In this document: piece by piece, positions 19,353-28,331 of the stretch
Layout: each line of letters begins with the position of its first letter
Position numbering within the stretch: position 1 is the first letter of the stretch
Assembly: GCA_003388555.1 (NCBI GenBank)
Contig: QQVD01000053.1
Coordinates: forward strand, 62,001 to 126,000
DNA: 64,000 bases
Source of the DNA: Acidobacteriota bacterium
GTDB lineage: Bacteria > Acidobacteriota > Thermoanaerobaculia > Multivoradales > Multivoraceae
Reading direction: 5' to 3'
Position numbers and translations under genes: made by a program
The notes under the pieces: generated by a model
What the model saw: the letters and a program-made list of their open reading frames with translations, nothing else
Databases searched by the model: none
What the model was told of the DNA's origin: nothing

Positions 19353-20849
19353 TCAGCCTGCCCGGCTCGCCTCCAGGAGCTCGTCGCGAAGCACCCGGAT
19401 CAGGCCGTCGAAGGAGCCGGACGACATCGTCGCCACGACGTCGCCGGGCCGCAGCTCGCGCATCAGCAGGGACGCGATCTCCTCACCGCCACACGACCAG
19501 GCCTCGACGCCGTCGCGCCGCAGCTCCGCGACCAGCCGATCGAGATCGAGTCGCTCCTCGGCGGCGAGGCGCCCGGCGTGGAAGATCGGCGCCAGCACGA
19601 CGAGATCGGCGGTGGCGAACGCCTTCCTGTAGGCCTCGTGCAGCACGGCGCGGCCGGCCGAGAGGCTGCGTGGCTCGAAGGCGACCACGACGCGCCGATC
19701 GGGGTGCCGCCGGCGCAGCCCGTCGATCGACTTGGCCACTTCGGTCGGATGGTGAGCGAAGTCGTCGACCAGGACGATGTCGCCTGGTTGCGACCGACCG
19801 GAGGACGCGCCCGAGGCCGAGGTGAACGGCCCGGCAGGCACCCGCGCCACCTCCTCCAGTCGTCGGCGCACGCCGGCGAAGCCCGCCAGCGCCGCCTCGA
19901 TCCGCTCGTGGTCGAAGCCGTCGCGGCGCGCCGCGCACCACACCGCGGTCGCGTTGGCGGCGTTGTGCCCGCCCCACACCCGCAGGCGCAGCCGCCGCTC
20001 GCGCCCTTCGAGCAGCGGGCTGTCGCCGCGCAGCTCGAAGCGGGTGCCGTGCTCGTCGTCGCTCAGCGGGCCGATGCGGACCTCGGCCCCGGGCCCGAAG
20101 CCGTAGCGCGTCACCGCGCACGGCGCACGGTCGGCCAGCTCGGCGACCGCCGCCTCGTCGACGCAGGCGATCAGATGACCCTCCCGGGGCAGCTGCGAGA
20201 CCAGTCGCGCGAACGCGGCGCGGAAGCTCTCGGGGTCGGGATAGAGATCGGCATGATCCCACTCGACGCTGGTGACGATCGCCGTCTCGGCGCGGTAGTG
20301 GAGGAACTTGGCACCGCGGTCGAAGTAGGCCGCGTTGTACTCGTCGCCCTCGAGCACGAAGCGATCGCCGCCACCGATCGCGAAGCTGCCGGGCAGGCCG
20401 ATCGGCCAGCCACCGATCAGGTAGCCGGGATCGGCGCCGAGCTCGCGGTAGACCCAGGCGGCCATCGACGTCGTCGTGGTCTTGCCGTGAGTCCCGGTGA
20501 CCACCAATGGCCGCCTGCCCTCGAGCAGGAAGCGGGCGATCGCCTGCGGCATCGAGATGCGCTCGATGACGCCGCCCTCCACCACCAACGCTTCGGGGTT
20601 GGTGCGCGGCACGGCGTTGCCGACCACGACGAGATCGTAAGCTGGGGCGTCGGGGCCGCCTGCAGCCAGGCCGCGCAGCCGCTCGCCGTCGAAGCCGACG
20701 TAGGGAGCGATCCCGGCCCCTGCGAGCAGATCGCTCATCGGCGGGTAGAGAACTCCGTCGCTGCCGCTCACCTGGTGTCCCTGCTGGCGCAGCAGGCAGG
20801 CGAGCGGCGCCATGCCGGTGCCGCCGATCGCGATGCAGTAGATCCTCAG
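19353..20849 (-). CDS. mpl: UDP-N-acetylmuramate:tripeptide ligase (peptidoglycan recycling), CTG start
   Basis: Joins recycled L-Ala-gamma-D-Glu-meso-DAP to UDP-MurNAc in the cytoplasm. Mur ligase fold: N-terminal nucleotide fold, ATP loop GTHGKTTTTSMAAW, then GDEYNAAYFDRGAKFLHY and a C-terminal domain with DDFAHHPTEV, which match Mpl better than MurC. Conventional starts would begin at ATG 20813, but this removes the first strand of the fold. In frame upstream the protein reads RIYCIAIGGTGMAPLA, which is the usual Mpl start, and it begins exactly at CTG 20849-20847 with GAGG 8 bases before it. Between the previous in-frame stop and ATG 20813 there is no ATG, GTG or TTG. This is therefore either a CTG start or another rare one. 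About 498 residues. Confidence 0.88.
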   Translation of the reverse strand: MRIYCIAIGGTGMAPLACLLRQQGHQVSGSDGVLYPPMSDLLAGAGIAPYVGFDGERLRGLAAGGPDAPAYDLVVVGNAVPRTNPEALVVEGGVIERISMPQAIARFLLEGRRPLVVTGTHGKTTTTSMAAWVYRELGADPGYLIGGWPIGLPGSFAIGGGDRFVLEGDEYNAAYFDRGAKFLHYRAETAIVTSVEWDHADLYPDPESFRAAFARLVSQLPREGHLIACVDEAAVAELADRAPCAVTRYGFGPGAEVRIGPLSDDEHGTRFELRGDSPLLEGRERRLRLRVWGGHNAANATAVWCAARRDGFDHERIEAALAGFAGVRRRLEEVARVPAGPFTSASGASSGRSQPGDIVLVDDFAHHPTEVAKSIDGLRRRHPDRRVVVAFEPRSLSAGRAVLHEAYRKAFATADLVVLAPIFHAGRLAAEERLDLDRLVAELRRDGVEAWSCGGEEIASLLMRELRPGDVVATMSSGSFDGLIRVLRDELLEASRAG

Positions 20850-21222
20850 GGTGAGATCCTCGGGGGCTCGCCGGTCGCCTGGAACACCCGCCGACGGCTC
20901 GCCGCGGCGGCTTCAGCACGCGGCGATCGGCGACGACGCCCTCGACACGAGGCGCTGGAGGGGGAATGCCTCGCGCCGCCGATCACGTTGTGCCCCTCCG
21001 TCCGAGCACCCCGCCGCGGCCGGCGCGCGCTCACGCTTCGCCGAGCTGGCCTGTGCCGCGACGAGCAGCGCGGCGGCCGGAGATTGTACGCTGACCTCCA
21101 CGGCGCGGCAGCGACCCTCTGGCCGCCACGGCTGCGGGCAGGCCGGACGGGCGCCGCCTACCACTTCCAGCACGGTCGCCGACCGCCAGCGCGCCGCCGC
21201 TTCCCGATCGAAGGAGATACCC
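20850..21222. other. 373-base region between mpl and a DUF1573 gene
   Basis: Divergent promoters must lie here. I see an AAGGAG site for the right-hand gene and no convincing gene or repeat. Frames crossing this region have no family resemblance. Confidence 0.5.
20856..20861 (-). promoter_or_regulatory. Shine-Dalgarno site deciding the CTG start of mpl
   Basis: GAGGAT on the minus strand ends 6-8 bases before CTG 20849. It is the only purine-rich site near the expected N-terminus of mpl. Confidence 0.5.
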
Positions 21223-22275
21223 ATGCACTCCCGTCCTCTCTTCCAGTCGACTCCGATCCTGCTGCTCCTGGCGCTCGCGGGGAGCGTCGCAGCCCTCGCC
21301 GCCGACACCCCGAAGATCGTCGTCTCGGAGACGGTCATCGACCTCGGCACGGTCGCCCGCGGCACCCAGGCGGTGGCCAACTTCGAGATCGAGAACACCG
21401 GCTCCGCCCCGCTCGAGCTGCGCAATCTCGGCACCACCTGCGCCTGCGCCGTCGCCGAGTTCGACCAGGTGATCGCGCCGGGTGGCAAGGGGCGTTACGC
21501 CGTCAAGGTGGACACCTCGATGATCGCCGGGCCGGGACAGGCGCAGGCGACGCTGGGCACCAACGACCCGGAGACCCCCAAGGTGGTGCTCTCGGTGCGG
21601 GTGCACTCGCGCAGCTACCTGAGCGTCGAGCCGGGCTACTTCCGTTACGACGTCTACCAGAACTTCCCCCAGGACTCGACCGTCGAGCAGACGATCTGGT
21701 CCAACGACGGCGCCGAGTTCGAGGTCACCGGAGTGCGCAGCGAGCTGTCGGTCGGCAGCCGCACCATGCCGGTCACCGCCAGCTTCCGCCGCGCCGGCGA
21801 CGACGAGCGCCGCGCCAACACCCCCGGCTCGCAGTGGAAGGTCAGCTTCGCGCTGCCCAGGGACACCCCGGTCGGCGCCATCACCGGCTGGGTGCGTATC
21901 GACACCGACCACGAGCGTCAGACCACCGCCCACCTGCCGATCACCGGCTTCGTACGGCCGGTCTTCGCGGTGACTCCGCCGGCGCCCAAGTACCAGTACG
22001 TGCAGGCCGAGCTGGTCAAGGAGCCCTACATCCACCGCCTGCACGTCCGGAACTTCGCCGACCAGGCGATCGGCATCGCCTCTCTGCGCACCGACGTCGA
22101 GGGCCTCGAGCTCTCCTACGAGACCGAGGAGGAGGGACGGCTCTACTACGTGCTGGTCACCGCCACCGGCGACCTGCCGGTCGGCAAGTACGACGGCAAG
22201 CTCTTCATCGAGACCGACAGCGAGATCTCGGGCACCCTCGAGGTGCCGCTGAGCTTTCACGTCGTCGCCGAGTGA
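21223..22275 (+). CDS. Secreted DUF1573 protein
   Basis: 350 residues. Signal peptide: MHSRPLFQ then LLLLALAGSVAAL and cleavage near AADTP. The first domain has the DUF1573 pattern LGTVARGTQAVANFEIENTG followed by LRNLGTTCACAV, an Ig-like strand set with a paired-cysteine loop; further Ig-like domains follow. ATG at 21223 is preceded by AAGGAG. DUF1573 proteins are common secreted proteins in Bacteroidota and Acidobacteriota and lack a known reaction; a structural or adhesion role is likely. Convergent with rph, with a hairpin between them. Confidence 0.85.
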   Translation: MHSRPLFQSTPILLLLALAGSVAALAADTPKIVVSETVIDLGTVARGTQAVANFEIENTGSAPLELRNLGTTCACAVAEFDQVIAPGGKGRYAVKVDTSMIAGPGQAQATLGTNDPETPKVVLSVRVHSRSYLSVEPGYFRYDVYQNFPQDSTVEQTIWSNDGAEFEVTGVRSELSVGSRTMPVTASFRRAGDDERRANTPGSQWKVSFALPRDTPVGAITGWVRIDTDHERQTTAHLPITGFVRPVFAVTPPAPKYQYVQAELVKEPYIHRLHVRNFADQAIGIASLRTDVEGLELSYETEEEGRLYYVLVTATGDLPVGKYDGKLFIETDSEISGTLEVPLSFHVVAE

Positions 22276-22282
22276 GCCCGGC

Positions 22283-22298
22283 GCGGGCGACCGCCCGC
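22283..22298 (+). terminator. Hairpin between convergent DUF1573 and rph genes
   Basis: GCGGGCG and CGCCCGC separated by two bases, starting 7 bases after the stop codon; the outer pairs make a realistic stem with a 4-base loop. Could serve both strands. No T-run. Confidence 0.4.
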
Positions 22299-22315
22299 CA
22301 GGTGCAGCATCACCA

Positions 22316-23140
22316 TCACCGCTTCCACAGCGACCGCTCGTCCTTGGGCGCCGCGGGACCCCGGCGACGCCGTTCCCGCGCCGCCGCGACCTCGGCGCGC
22401 ACCTCGGCGAGCGCCTCGGCCTGGTGGTTGGCGAGCTCACCCACTCCCAGGAAAGCGAGATCGAGTAGGCGCTCCAACTCGCCGCGCGAAAAACCGCGCT
22501 GTTCACCGGTGCCCTGGATCTCCACCAGGTCGCCGCTCCCGGTGACCACCACGTTGAGGTCGACCTGGGCGCGCGAGTCCTCGACGTACTCGAGGTCGAG
22601 CAAAGCCTGATCTTCGACCAGGCCCACCGAGACCGCGCTGACCGAGTCGATCAGCGGCCATTCGGCGAGGTCGCCGGCGAGGAAGATGCGGGAGACGGCG
22701 AGCTCGAGCGCGACGTAGGCGGCGGTGATCGACGCCGTCCGGGTGCCGCCGTCGGCCTGCAGCACGTCGCAGTCGACGGTCACCGTGCGGTCCGGCAGCT
22801 TGCGCGTGTCGACCACGGCGCGCAGGGCGCGACCGATGAGACGCTGGATCTCGGCGGTGCGCCCCGACACCTTGCCGCGCGAGACCTCGCGCTGCGAACG
22901 GGTGTGGGTGGCGCGCGGCAGCATCGCGTACTCGGCCGTCACCCATCCCCTGCCGCTGTCGATCAGGAAGGGCGGCACCCGCCGCTCGACCGAGGCGGCG
23001 GCCAGCACCCTGGTGTCGCCACACTCGATCTCGACCGAGCCCTCCGGGTAGCGGAGCACGTCGCAGCGCAGGGTCACCGGTCGCAGCGCATCGATGCGTC
23101 GTCCGCTGCTGCGTCCGGCGAACGTCTCGTCTTCTCTCAT
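22316..23140 (-). CDS. rph: Ribonuclease PH
   Basis: Phosphorolytic 3'-5' exoribonuclease that trims tRNA precursors. 274 residues, a little longer than the usual 240 because of a charged C-terminal tail. Conserved: RPVTLRCDVLRYPEGSVEIECGDTRVL, RGWVTAEYAMLPRATHTRSQRE (phosphate site), the catalytic segment QADGGTRTASITAAYVAL and DLDYxED-like LDLEYVEDSRAQVDLNVV. Downstream of murI by about 174 bases in the same direction, consistent with a cell-wall and RNA processing operon seen in other bacteria, where murI and rph are often linked. Confidence 0.95.
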   Translation of the reverse strand: MREDETFAGRSSGRRIDALRPVTLRCDVLRYPEGSVEIECGDTRVLAAASVERRVPPFLIDSGRGWVTAEYAMLPRATHTRSQREVSRGKVSGRTAEIQRLIGRALRAVVDTRKLPDRTVTVDCDVLQADGGTRTASITAAYVALELAVSRIFLAGDLAEWPLIDSVSAVSVGLVEDQALLDLEYVEDSRAQVDLNVVVTGSGDLVEIQGTGEQRGFSRGELERLLDLAFLGVGELANHQAEALAEVRAEVAAARERRRRGPAAPKDERSLWKR

Positions 23141-23314
23141 TTCGGCTGTGCCTCCCGTGTTTTCGACCGCTCTTCGAGGCCTCTCGAGGGAGCTCTGTCG
23201 GTAGTGGTGAGCTGTCGGAGGAGAAGGCCGTTTGGTGCCGCGTGACGGCGCCCGCGGCGAGCTGCGCGACCGCGGATCCTCGTCGCAGCGCCCTCGCGCG
23301 GCCCCGCGACAGGC

Positions 23315-24268
23315 TCACACGATCTCGACCAGCTCGAGAGGGGCCGGCCGCCCGAGGATACGCGCAGCGAGACGCTCCATCTCGGGAGTCCGGTCGGTGA
23401 CGCAGAGGCGCAGGTGCGCATCGTCGCCCGCCGTCGCCTCGTCCGCGGCGATGGCGGCGGCCTCGGCGGACGCCGGGACCTTCGGCGGATCGGGGCGCGC
23501 GTCGGGCTCCGGGCCCGGTCGGACCGCGGCCGACCCGGAGCGCCAGGTCGACGCCACCTCGCCGGCGACCTCCTCGGCCGAGTCGACCAGCGTCACAGCG
23601 CCGGCGCCCAGCGCCTCGTCGAGCACCTGCTGCATGGCGCCGCGCAGCAGCGGGTAGTGGGTGCACCCGAGCACCAGCGTGTCGATGCGCGCCGCGATCA
23701 GCGGCTCGAGATACCGACGTGCCACAGCGCGGGTGATCTCATCGTCGAGCCAGCCTTCCTCGACCAGCGGCACCAGCAGCGGGCAGGCCGCCACCGTGAT
23801 CTCGAGCTCGCCGCGTAGTGCGCGCAGCGCGCGCTCGTACGCGCCGGAGGCGATCGTCCCCGTGGTCGCGACGACGCCGATCCGCCGGCGCGCCACCTTC
23901 GCGGCCGCCCGCGCGCCCGGCTCGACGACACCCCAGGTCGGCAGCGGCGAGCGCAGGCGCGGCAGGGCCAGTGCCGAGGCCGAGTTGCAGGCGACCACGA
24001 CCGCCGCGACGCCTTGACGCGCCAGGAAGGCGACGTTGCGCTCGGTGTAGCGCAGCACCGTCTCCGCCGACTTGTTGCCGTACGGCAGACGGGCGGTGTC
24101 TCCGAGGTAGAGCAGATCCGTCTCCGGCAACGCACGGTGCAGCGCCGCCAGCACCGTCAGGCCACCGACCCCGGAATCGAAGACTCCAATCGCCCCTCGC
24201 CGCGAGCTCCGCGAGCCGCGCTCGCTCGGGTCGGGGCTCGCAGCGTCGCGCGCCGTCGCCTGACTCAG
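23315..24268 (-). CDS. murI: Glutamate racemase, probable CTG start
   Basis: Makes D-glutamate for peptidoglycan. Catalytic cysteines are in VVVACNSASA and LGCTHYPLL; the N-terminal signature GVFDSGVGGLTVL and the phosphate-like loop GDTARLPYGNKS are present. The C-terminal region holds an about 50-residue Pro/Ala-rich insertion before the last helix (between SWRSG-like text and the ending LRLCVTDRTPE). The start is not obvious: the only upstream ATG (24373) would overlap the preceding gene by 109 bases and add 35 residues before the CTG. CTG at 24268 overlaps the stop of the GerMN gene as CTGA and is preceded by GGGGG 6 bases away, the same arrangement as the GTGA and ATGA overlaps of neighbouring genes. 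317 residues with this start. Confidence 0.9.
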   Translation of the reverse strand: MSQATARDAASPDPSERGSRSSRRGAIGVFDSGVGGLTVLAALHRALPETDLLYLGDTARLPYGNKSAETVLRYTERNVAFLARQGVAAVVVACNSASALALPRLRSPLPTWGVVEPGARAAAKVARRRIGVVATTGTIASGAYERALRALRGELEITVAACPLLVPLVEEGWLDDEITRAVARRYLEPLIAARIDTLVLGCTHYPLLRGAMQQVLDEALGAGAVTLVDSAEEVAGEVASTWRSGSAAVRPGPEPDARPDPPKVPASAEAAAIAADEATAGDDAHLRLCVTDRTPEMERLAARILGRPAPLELVEIV

Positions 24269-24876
24269 GAGTTGCCCCCGCTCGCGGCGCTGCGCACCCA
24301 GCGCCGCGACGGCGCCAGCGGTCGGGTCGTGTCGACGTGGCCGGCGAAGGTCGTCGGCTGCACTCCGGTCCACAGCAGGGCGACGCGCTCGACATCGTCG
24401 AAGCTCAGGGCCAGCGAGTTCACCAGGCCGTACACCATCTGCAGCTCGGCGCGCGAGCCGACCTGCAGATTCGCCCCATCGGGCAGCGCGAGAGACACGA
24501 AGACCACGCCGCCCGGAGCGCGATCGACCGACTGCACCCTGGTCCCCTCGGGGAAGGCGAGCCGCATGCCCTCCGGCGCCGGCCCGTCGAGGTAGCGCTG
24601 GACGAGCGCGATCAGGCGGGCGTCCATCGGCGGCGTCGAGACCGCGGCAGCCGTGCTGCCAGGCTCCGGGATCTCGACCCGATGCTCCGCCAGCAGCCCG
24701 CCACCGGCGGGGTAGAAGAGCCTCGCCTCGAAGGTCGCGTCAGCATCGCCGTCTCCCGCCGCCGGCCGCGCCACGCCGCCACCGGGCGCATCGCCGGAGC
24801 GCAGCGCCACGACGATCGCGATCGCCACCACCACCGCGGCGGCCGCGATCAGCGAGCCGGCGACCCGTCGGCTCAC
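24265..24876 (-). CDS. GerMN-domain protein with one membrane helix
   Basis: 203 residues from GTG 24876, which overlaps the amidase stop as GTGA. A short basic N-terminus precedes a membrane helix (LIAAAAVVVAIAIVVAL), a Gly/Asp-rich linker and then a GerMN domain: LFYPAGGGLLAEHRVEIPEPG and later LNVGS-like LQVGSRAELQMVYGLVNSLAL. GerMN domains occur in spore germination proteins and in non-spore-forming bacteria in envelope lipoproteins next to peptidoglycan amidases, so here it probably acts outside the cytoplasmic membrane on the wall with the amidase encoded just upstream. Its stop overlaps the murI start. Confidence 0.87.
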   Translation of the reverse strand: MSRRVAGSLIAAAAVVVAIAIVVALRSGDAPGGGVARPAAGDGDADATFEARLFYPAGGGLLAEHRVEIPEPGSTAAAVSTPPMDARLIALVQRYLDGPAPEGMRLAFPEGTRVQSVDRAPGGVVFVSLALPDGANLQVGSRAELQMVYGLVNSLALSFDDVERVALLWTGVQPTTFAGHVDTTRPLAPSRRWVRSAASGGNS

Positions 24877-26438
24877 GGCTGTGCCCCGGCGTCCAGCGAG
24901 GCGCCGGCTTCGCGCTCGTCCGCGGCCAGGCTGCCGCGGTACTCCGCCACCGCGTCGACGAGGGCGTCGACCAGCTGCAGCCGGTAGGCGGGATCGCCGA
25001 GCTTCTCCTCCTCGGCGGGATTGGAGAGGAAGCCGAGCTCGACCAGGACCGCCGGCATTGTGGCGCCGACGAGCACCCGGAACGGCGCCTGCTTGACCCC
25101 CCGGTCGCGCAGCCCGAGGGTGGCGTTCAGCTGCTGCTGCACCAGGGTCGCGAAGCGCTGGCTCTCGGAGAGATGACGGCTCTGCGCCAGGTCCCAGAGC
25201 ATCAACTGGAGACCGAGCTCGTCGGTCGCGCCGCGGGCCGAGTCGGCGCCGACGACCTCGTTCTCGAACTGCGCCGCCTGGGCCGCCGCCTCGTCGCTGG
25301 GATCCTGGTCGAGGAAGTAGGTCTCGGCGCCCCTCGCGGTGCTGCCGAGCTCGGAGTTGAAGTGCAGCGAGATGAAGAGCGACGCCTCGTTCTGGTTGGC
25401 GATCGCAGTGCGGGTCGAGTGGTCGAGCGCCACGTCGTGCTCGCGCGTGAGCAGGGCCTCGACCGGCAGGCGGGCCTCGAGACGCCGTTCCAGGGTGCGC
25501 GCGATGGTCAGGTTCAGGTCCTTCTCCAAGGTGCCGCCACTGCCGACCGCCCCGACGTCGTTGCCACCGTGGCCGGGATCGATGACGATGCGCAGGCCCG
25601 TGAAACCGGTCAGAGGGCGGCTCTCCGGTGGCGTGCTGACCACTCGCTGCGGCGAGATGTCGATCACCAGGCGCACGTTGCCTCCCCGCGCCACGCGCAG
25701 GGGCTCCGCCGCCTCGGCACCCGGCTGCAGGCGCACCTGGATGGCGTCGTTGCTCACCGTGACGGCGCGCAGGAGCGAGTCGCTGCGCGGCAGTTCGCCG
25801 CGCAGGTTGAGGGTGTCGCCGGGGAAGACGAGGCGCAGGTCGCCGACTGGGGTGCGGGAGATGCGGGCGTCCGGCTCGCCGCTGAACTGCAGCACCAGGT
25901 GGGTGACGCCGGCGATGCGCACCGCGCTCGTCTCGACAGCGAGTTGACGACCCTCGCGCCGCTGCACCACCAGGGTGCGGCGCGGCCGCGACCAGTCGAA
26001 GACGTACCCGAAGCGCTCCGTGTAGACCCGGCGCAGGAAGTCGATCGGCACCTGGATGCCGGTCGGCGAGCCCAGCGGTGGGCTGGAGATCGGCACGATC
26101 TCGTCGCCGATGGTCAGCACCGCGCTGGTCGGGCCGAAGACGACCTCGTCGCCGAACAGTCGCAGCGTGTGGCCGAGCCCCAGAGGGCCGACCTCGAGCT
26201 CTCCGCCGACCATGGCGGTGACCGCCTCCAGGCCGACGTAGTCGCCGCCGGCAGTCAGCGAGTAGGGCACCGTGGCCTCGCGTCCGTCGAAGAAGAGCCG
26301 TCCGACTCCGGCCTCGGCGACGATCGGCGGCGGCGGTTCCTCGGGCTCCTCCTCCTGGGCGGAGAGGAGATGCGGCGAGAGCAGCAGGGCGAGCGGGGCG
26401 AGCAGCGCACGGGCGCGCCATCGGGGCGATCGCAGCAC
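24873..26438 (-). CDS. N-acetylmuramoyl-L-alanine amidase (Amidase_3) with AMIN-like domain
   Basis: Zinc-dependent cleavage of the peptide from MurNAc during cell division or remodelling. 521 residues from GTG 26438, chosen because it yields a typical signal peptide (RARALLAPLALLLSPHLLSAQ). An N-terminal copper-amine-oxidase-like and AMIN-like beta domain follows to about residue 265. The catalytic domain has the zinc ligands in VIDPGHGGNDVGAVG, the Glu in GTLEKDLNLTIA, His in SLHFNSE and the catalytic Glu in VLVELGFLSNPAEEE. The AMIN domain would bring it to the septum or to the wall. First gene of amidase-GerMN-murI-rph. Confidence 0.92.
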   Translation of the reverse strand: MLRSPRWRARALLAPLALLLSPHLLSAQEEEPEEPPPPIVAEAGVGRLFFDGREATVPYSLTAGGDYVGLEAVTAMVGGELEVGPLGLGHTLRLFGDEVVFGPTSAVLTIGDEIVPISSPPLGSPTGIQVPIDFLRRVYTERFGYVFDWSRPRRTLVVQRREGRQLAVETSAVRIAGVTHLVLQFSGEPDARISRTPVGDLRLVFPGDTLNLRGELPRSDSLLRAVTVSNDAIQVRLQPGAEAAEPLRVARGGNVRLVIDISPQRVVSTPPESRPLTGFTGLRIVIDPGHGGNDVGAVGSGGTLEKDLNLTIARTLERRLEARLPVEALLTREHDVALDHSTRTAIANQNEASLFISLHFNSELGSTARGAETYFLDQDPSDEAAAQAAQFENEVVGADSARGATDELGLQLMLWDLAQSRHLSESQRFATLVQQQLNATLGLRDRGVKQAPFRVLVGATMPAVLVELGFLSNPAEEEKLGDPAYRLQLVDALVDAVAEYRGSLAADEREAGASLDAGAQP

Positions 26439-26700
26439 CGCAAGACGATACCACCGCTGGTCCCGGCGTACCTTGCCCCGTACAGGCCGAAAGACGCGCC
26501 GACCGGATGCACGAAGGGCCGCCAACGGCTTCGAGGCCGGCACCAGCGAACGAGCGCTCGACGAGGCGTCGGAGGGGCCCACAGCTCGTCACCGCGCTAA
26601 GCTGCCGCCCACCCTCCGACCCCCAGGCCACCGACGATGCATCCGGCGAGCGCGTGCCTCGCCGCCGAGACCGCACGATCCCCGAAGGAGACCGGCAGAG

Positions 26701-28248
26701 ATGAATGCGATCCGCTCGTCGCCCCGACTTCCCCTCGCGCCCCGCCCGACCGCGGGCCCCTGCGGCGGGCTGCTCGCACTGATGATCGTCTGCGCCGGAT
26801 CGCTGGCCGCCCCCGGTCGTGCCGAGTCCCGCTGCGACGGACTCGCCGCGCTGCGGCTCCCGGACCTGACGGTGCTCGACGTGACCGAGGTCGGCAGTCC
26901 CGTCGGCCACTGCAAGTTCGACGGACGGATCGGCCGACGGATCGGCTTCTCGATCTGGCTGCCACACGAATGGAACGGCGGCTTCGCGATGGGCGGCCAG
27001 GGCGGCTTCGCCGGCAGCGTCGAGAACCAGGCCCTGGCACTCAGCGGCGGGCAGATCCTGCGCCAGGGCTGGGTCACCGCAGCCACCGACACCGGCCACC
27101 GGGCGAGCGCGCTGGACGGCAGCTGGGCGCTGCACGACCTCGAGGCAATCGTCGACTACGGCCACCTCGCGGTGCACCGCGTCACCGAGATGTCCAAGGC
27201 GATCGTCGCGGCACACTACGGTCGACCGGCCGAGACCTCGTTCTTCCTCGGCTGCTCCAACGGCGGCCGCCAGGGCCTGCAGGAGGCACAGCGCTACCCC
27301 GAGGACTACGACGTGATCCTGGCCGGTGCGCCGGCCCTCGACTTCGACGGTCTCGGCGCGGCCTTCCTGAGCATCACCCGGCAGATGTACCCGGAGATCG
27401 ACGACCTGACCCAGCCGGTGGTGACCGACGAGGCACGCAGCCTGCTGCGGGCGGCGATCGAGGATCGGTGCGACGCCCGCGACGGCATCAGCGACGGCAT
27501 CCTCGCCGATCCGGCGGCCTGCGACTTCGAGGTGCGGAGCCTGGCCTGCGGCGAGGCGACCAGCGAGGGATGCCTGAGCGCCGAGCAGATCGGTGCGATC
27601 GAGACCATCTATGGCGGACCGCGGACCGCAACCGGCGAGTCGCTGCACGTCGGGTTCCCGTTCGGCGCCGAGGACACGGACGCCAACGGCTGGGGCTCGT
27701 GGCTCTCCGGCCGCGCCGACGCTGCGGGCCCCGGCATCCCCAGCGCCGCCTACGCCTTCGGCACCGGACTGGCGCGCTACTTCGTCCACCACGATGCGGA
27801 CTGGAGCTACGAGGGCTACGACCTCGCACGCTGGCCCGAAGACGCGCGGGCGGTGGCCCGCACGCTCGACGCCAACGACCCCGATCTCGACGCGTTCCGC
27901 GCCCGCGGCGGCAAGCTGCTCCTCTACCACGGCTGGTCGGACGCGGCGCTGAGCGCCAACATGAGCATCGGCTACGTCGAGAGCGTCTACCGGCGGGACG
28001 CCTCGGCAGCCGAGGACGTGCGCCTGTTCCTCATGCCCGGCGTGCTGCACTGTTTCGGCGGTGAGGGCCCAGCGGTCGTCGACTGGCTGGGGGCCATGCA
28101 GCGCTGGCACGAATCGGGCGAGCCACCGCGCGAGCTCGAGGCCGGCTTCCTCTCCGGCGGAGGCGGCCGCAAGCTCTGCTCCTGGCCCACCCAGGCGGTC
28201 TACACCGGCGACGATCCCCGTCACCCGGCTTCGTTCACCTGCCGCTGA
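26701..28248 (+). CDS. Secreted tannase/feruloyl-esterase family hydrolase
   Basis: Probably hydrolyses phenolic acid esters in the periplasm or outside. 515 residues from ATG 26701, AAGGAG 10 bases before it. Signal peptide near residues 20-41. Tannase motifs: nucleophile Ser186 in GCSNGGRQ, GAPALDF after it, a paired-cysteine and Asp/His region GKLLLYHGWSDAALS, and the C-terminal LMPGVLHCFGGEGP with the catalytic His. Length and order fit family PF07519. Next gene in the same direction encodes a cytochrome-PQQ dehydrogenase, so the pair could degrade and oxidise aromatic or alcohol substrates; this is inference. Confidence 0.88.
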   Translation: MNAIRSSPRLPLAPRPTAGPCGGLLALMIVCAGSLAAPGRAESRCDGLAALRLPDLTVLDVTEVGSPVGHCKFDGRIGRRIGFSIWLPHEWNGGFAMGGQGGFAGSVENQALALSGGQILRQGWVTAATDTGHRASALDGSWALHDLEAIVDYGHLAVHRVTEMSKAIVAAHYGRPAETSFFLGCSNGGRQGLQEAQRYPEDYDVILAGAPALDFDGLGAAFLSITRQMYPEIDDLTQPVVTDEARSLLRAAIEDRCDARDGISDGILADPAACDFEVRSLACGEATSEGCLSAEQIGAIETIYGGPRTATGESLHVGFPFGAEDTDANGWGSWLSGRADAAGPGIPSAAYAFGTGLARYFVHHDADWSYEGYDLARWPEDARAVARTLDANDPDLDAFRARGGKLLLYHGWSDAALSANMSIGYVESVYRRDASAAEDVRLFLMPGVLHCFGGEGPAVVDWLGAMQRWHESGEPPRELEAGFLSGGGGRKLCSWPTQAVYTGDDPRHPASFTCR

Positions 28249-28331
28249 GGACGATCGCGAGCCGCAGCAGCAGAAGGAACCGAGAGCCGAGAAACCCCGG
28301 GGCAGGAAAACGGAGCGAAGAGGAACCACGC

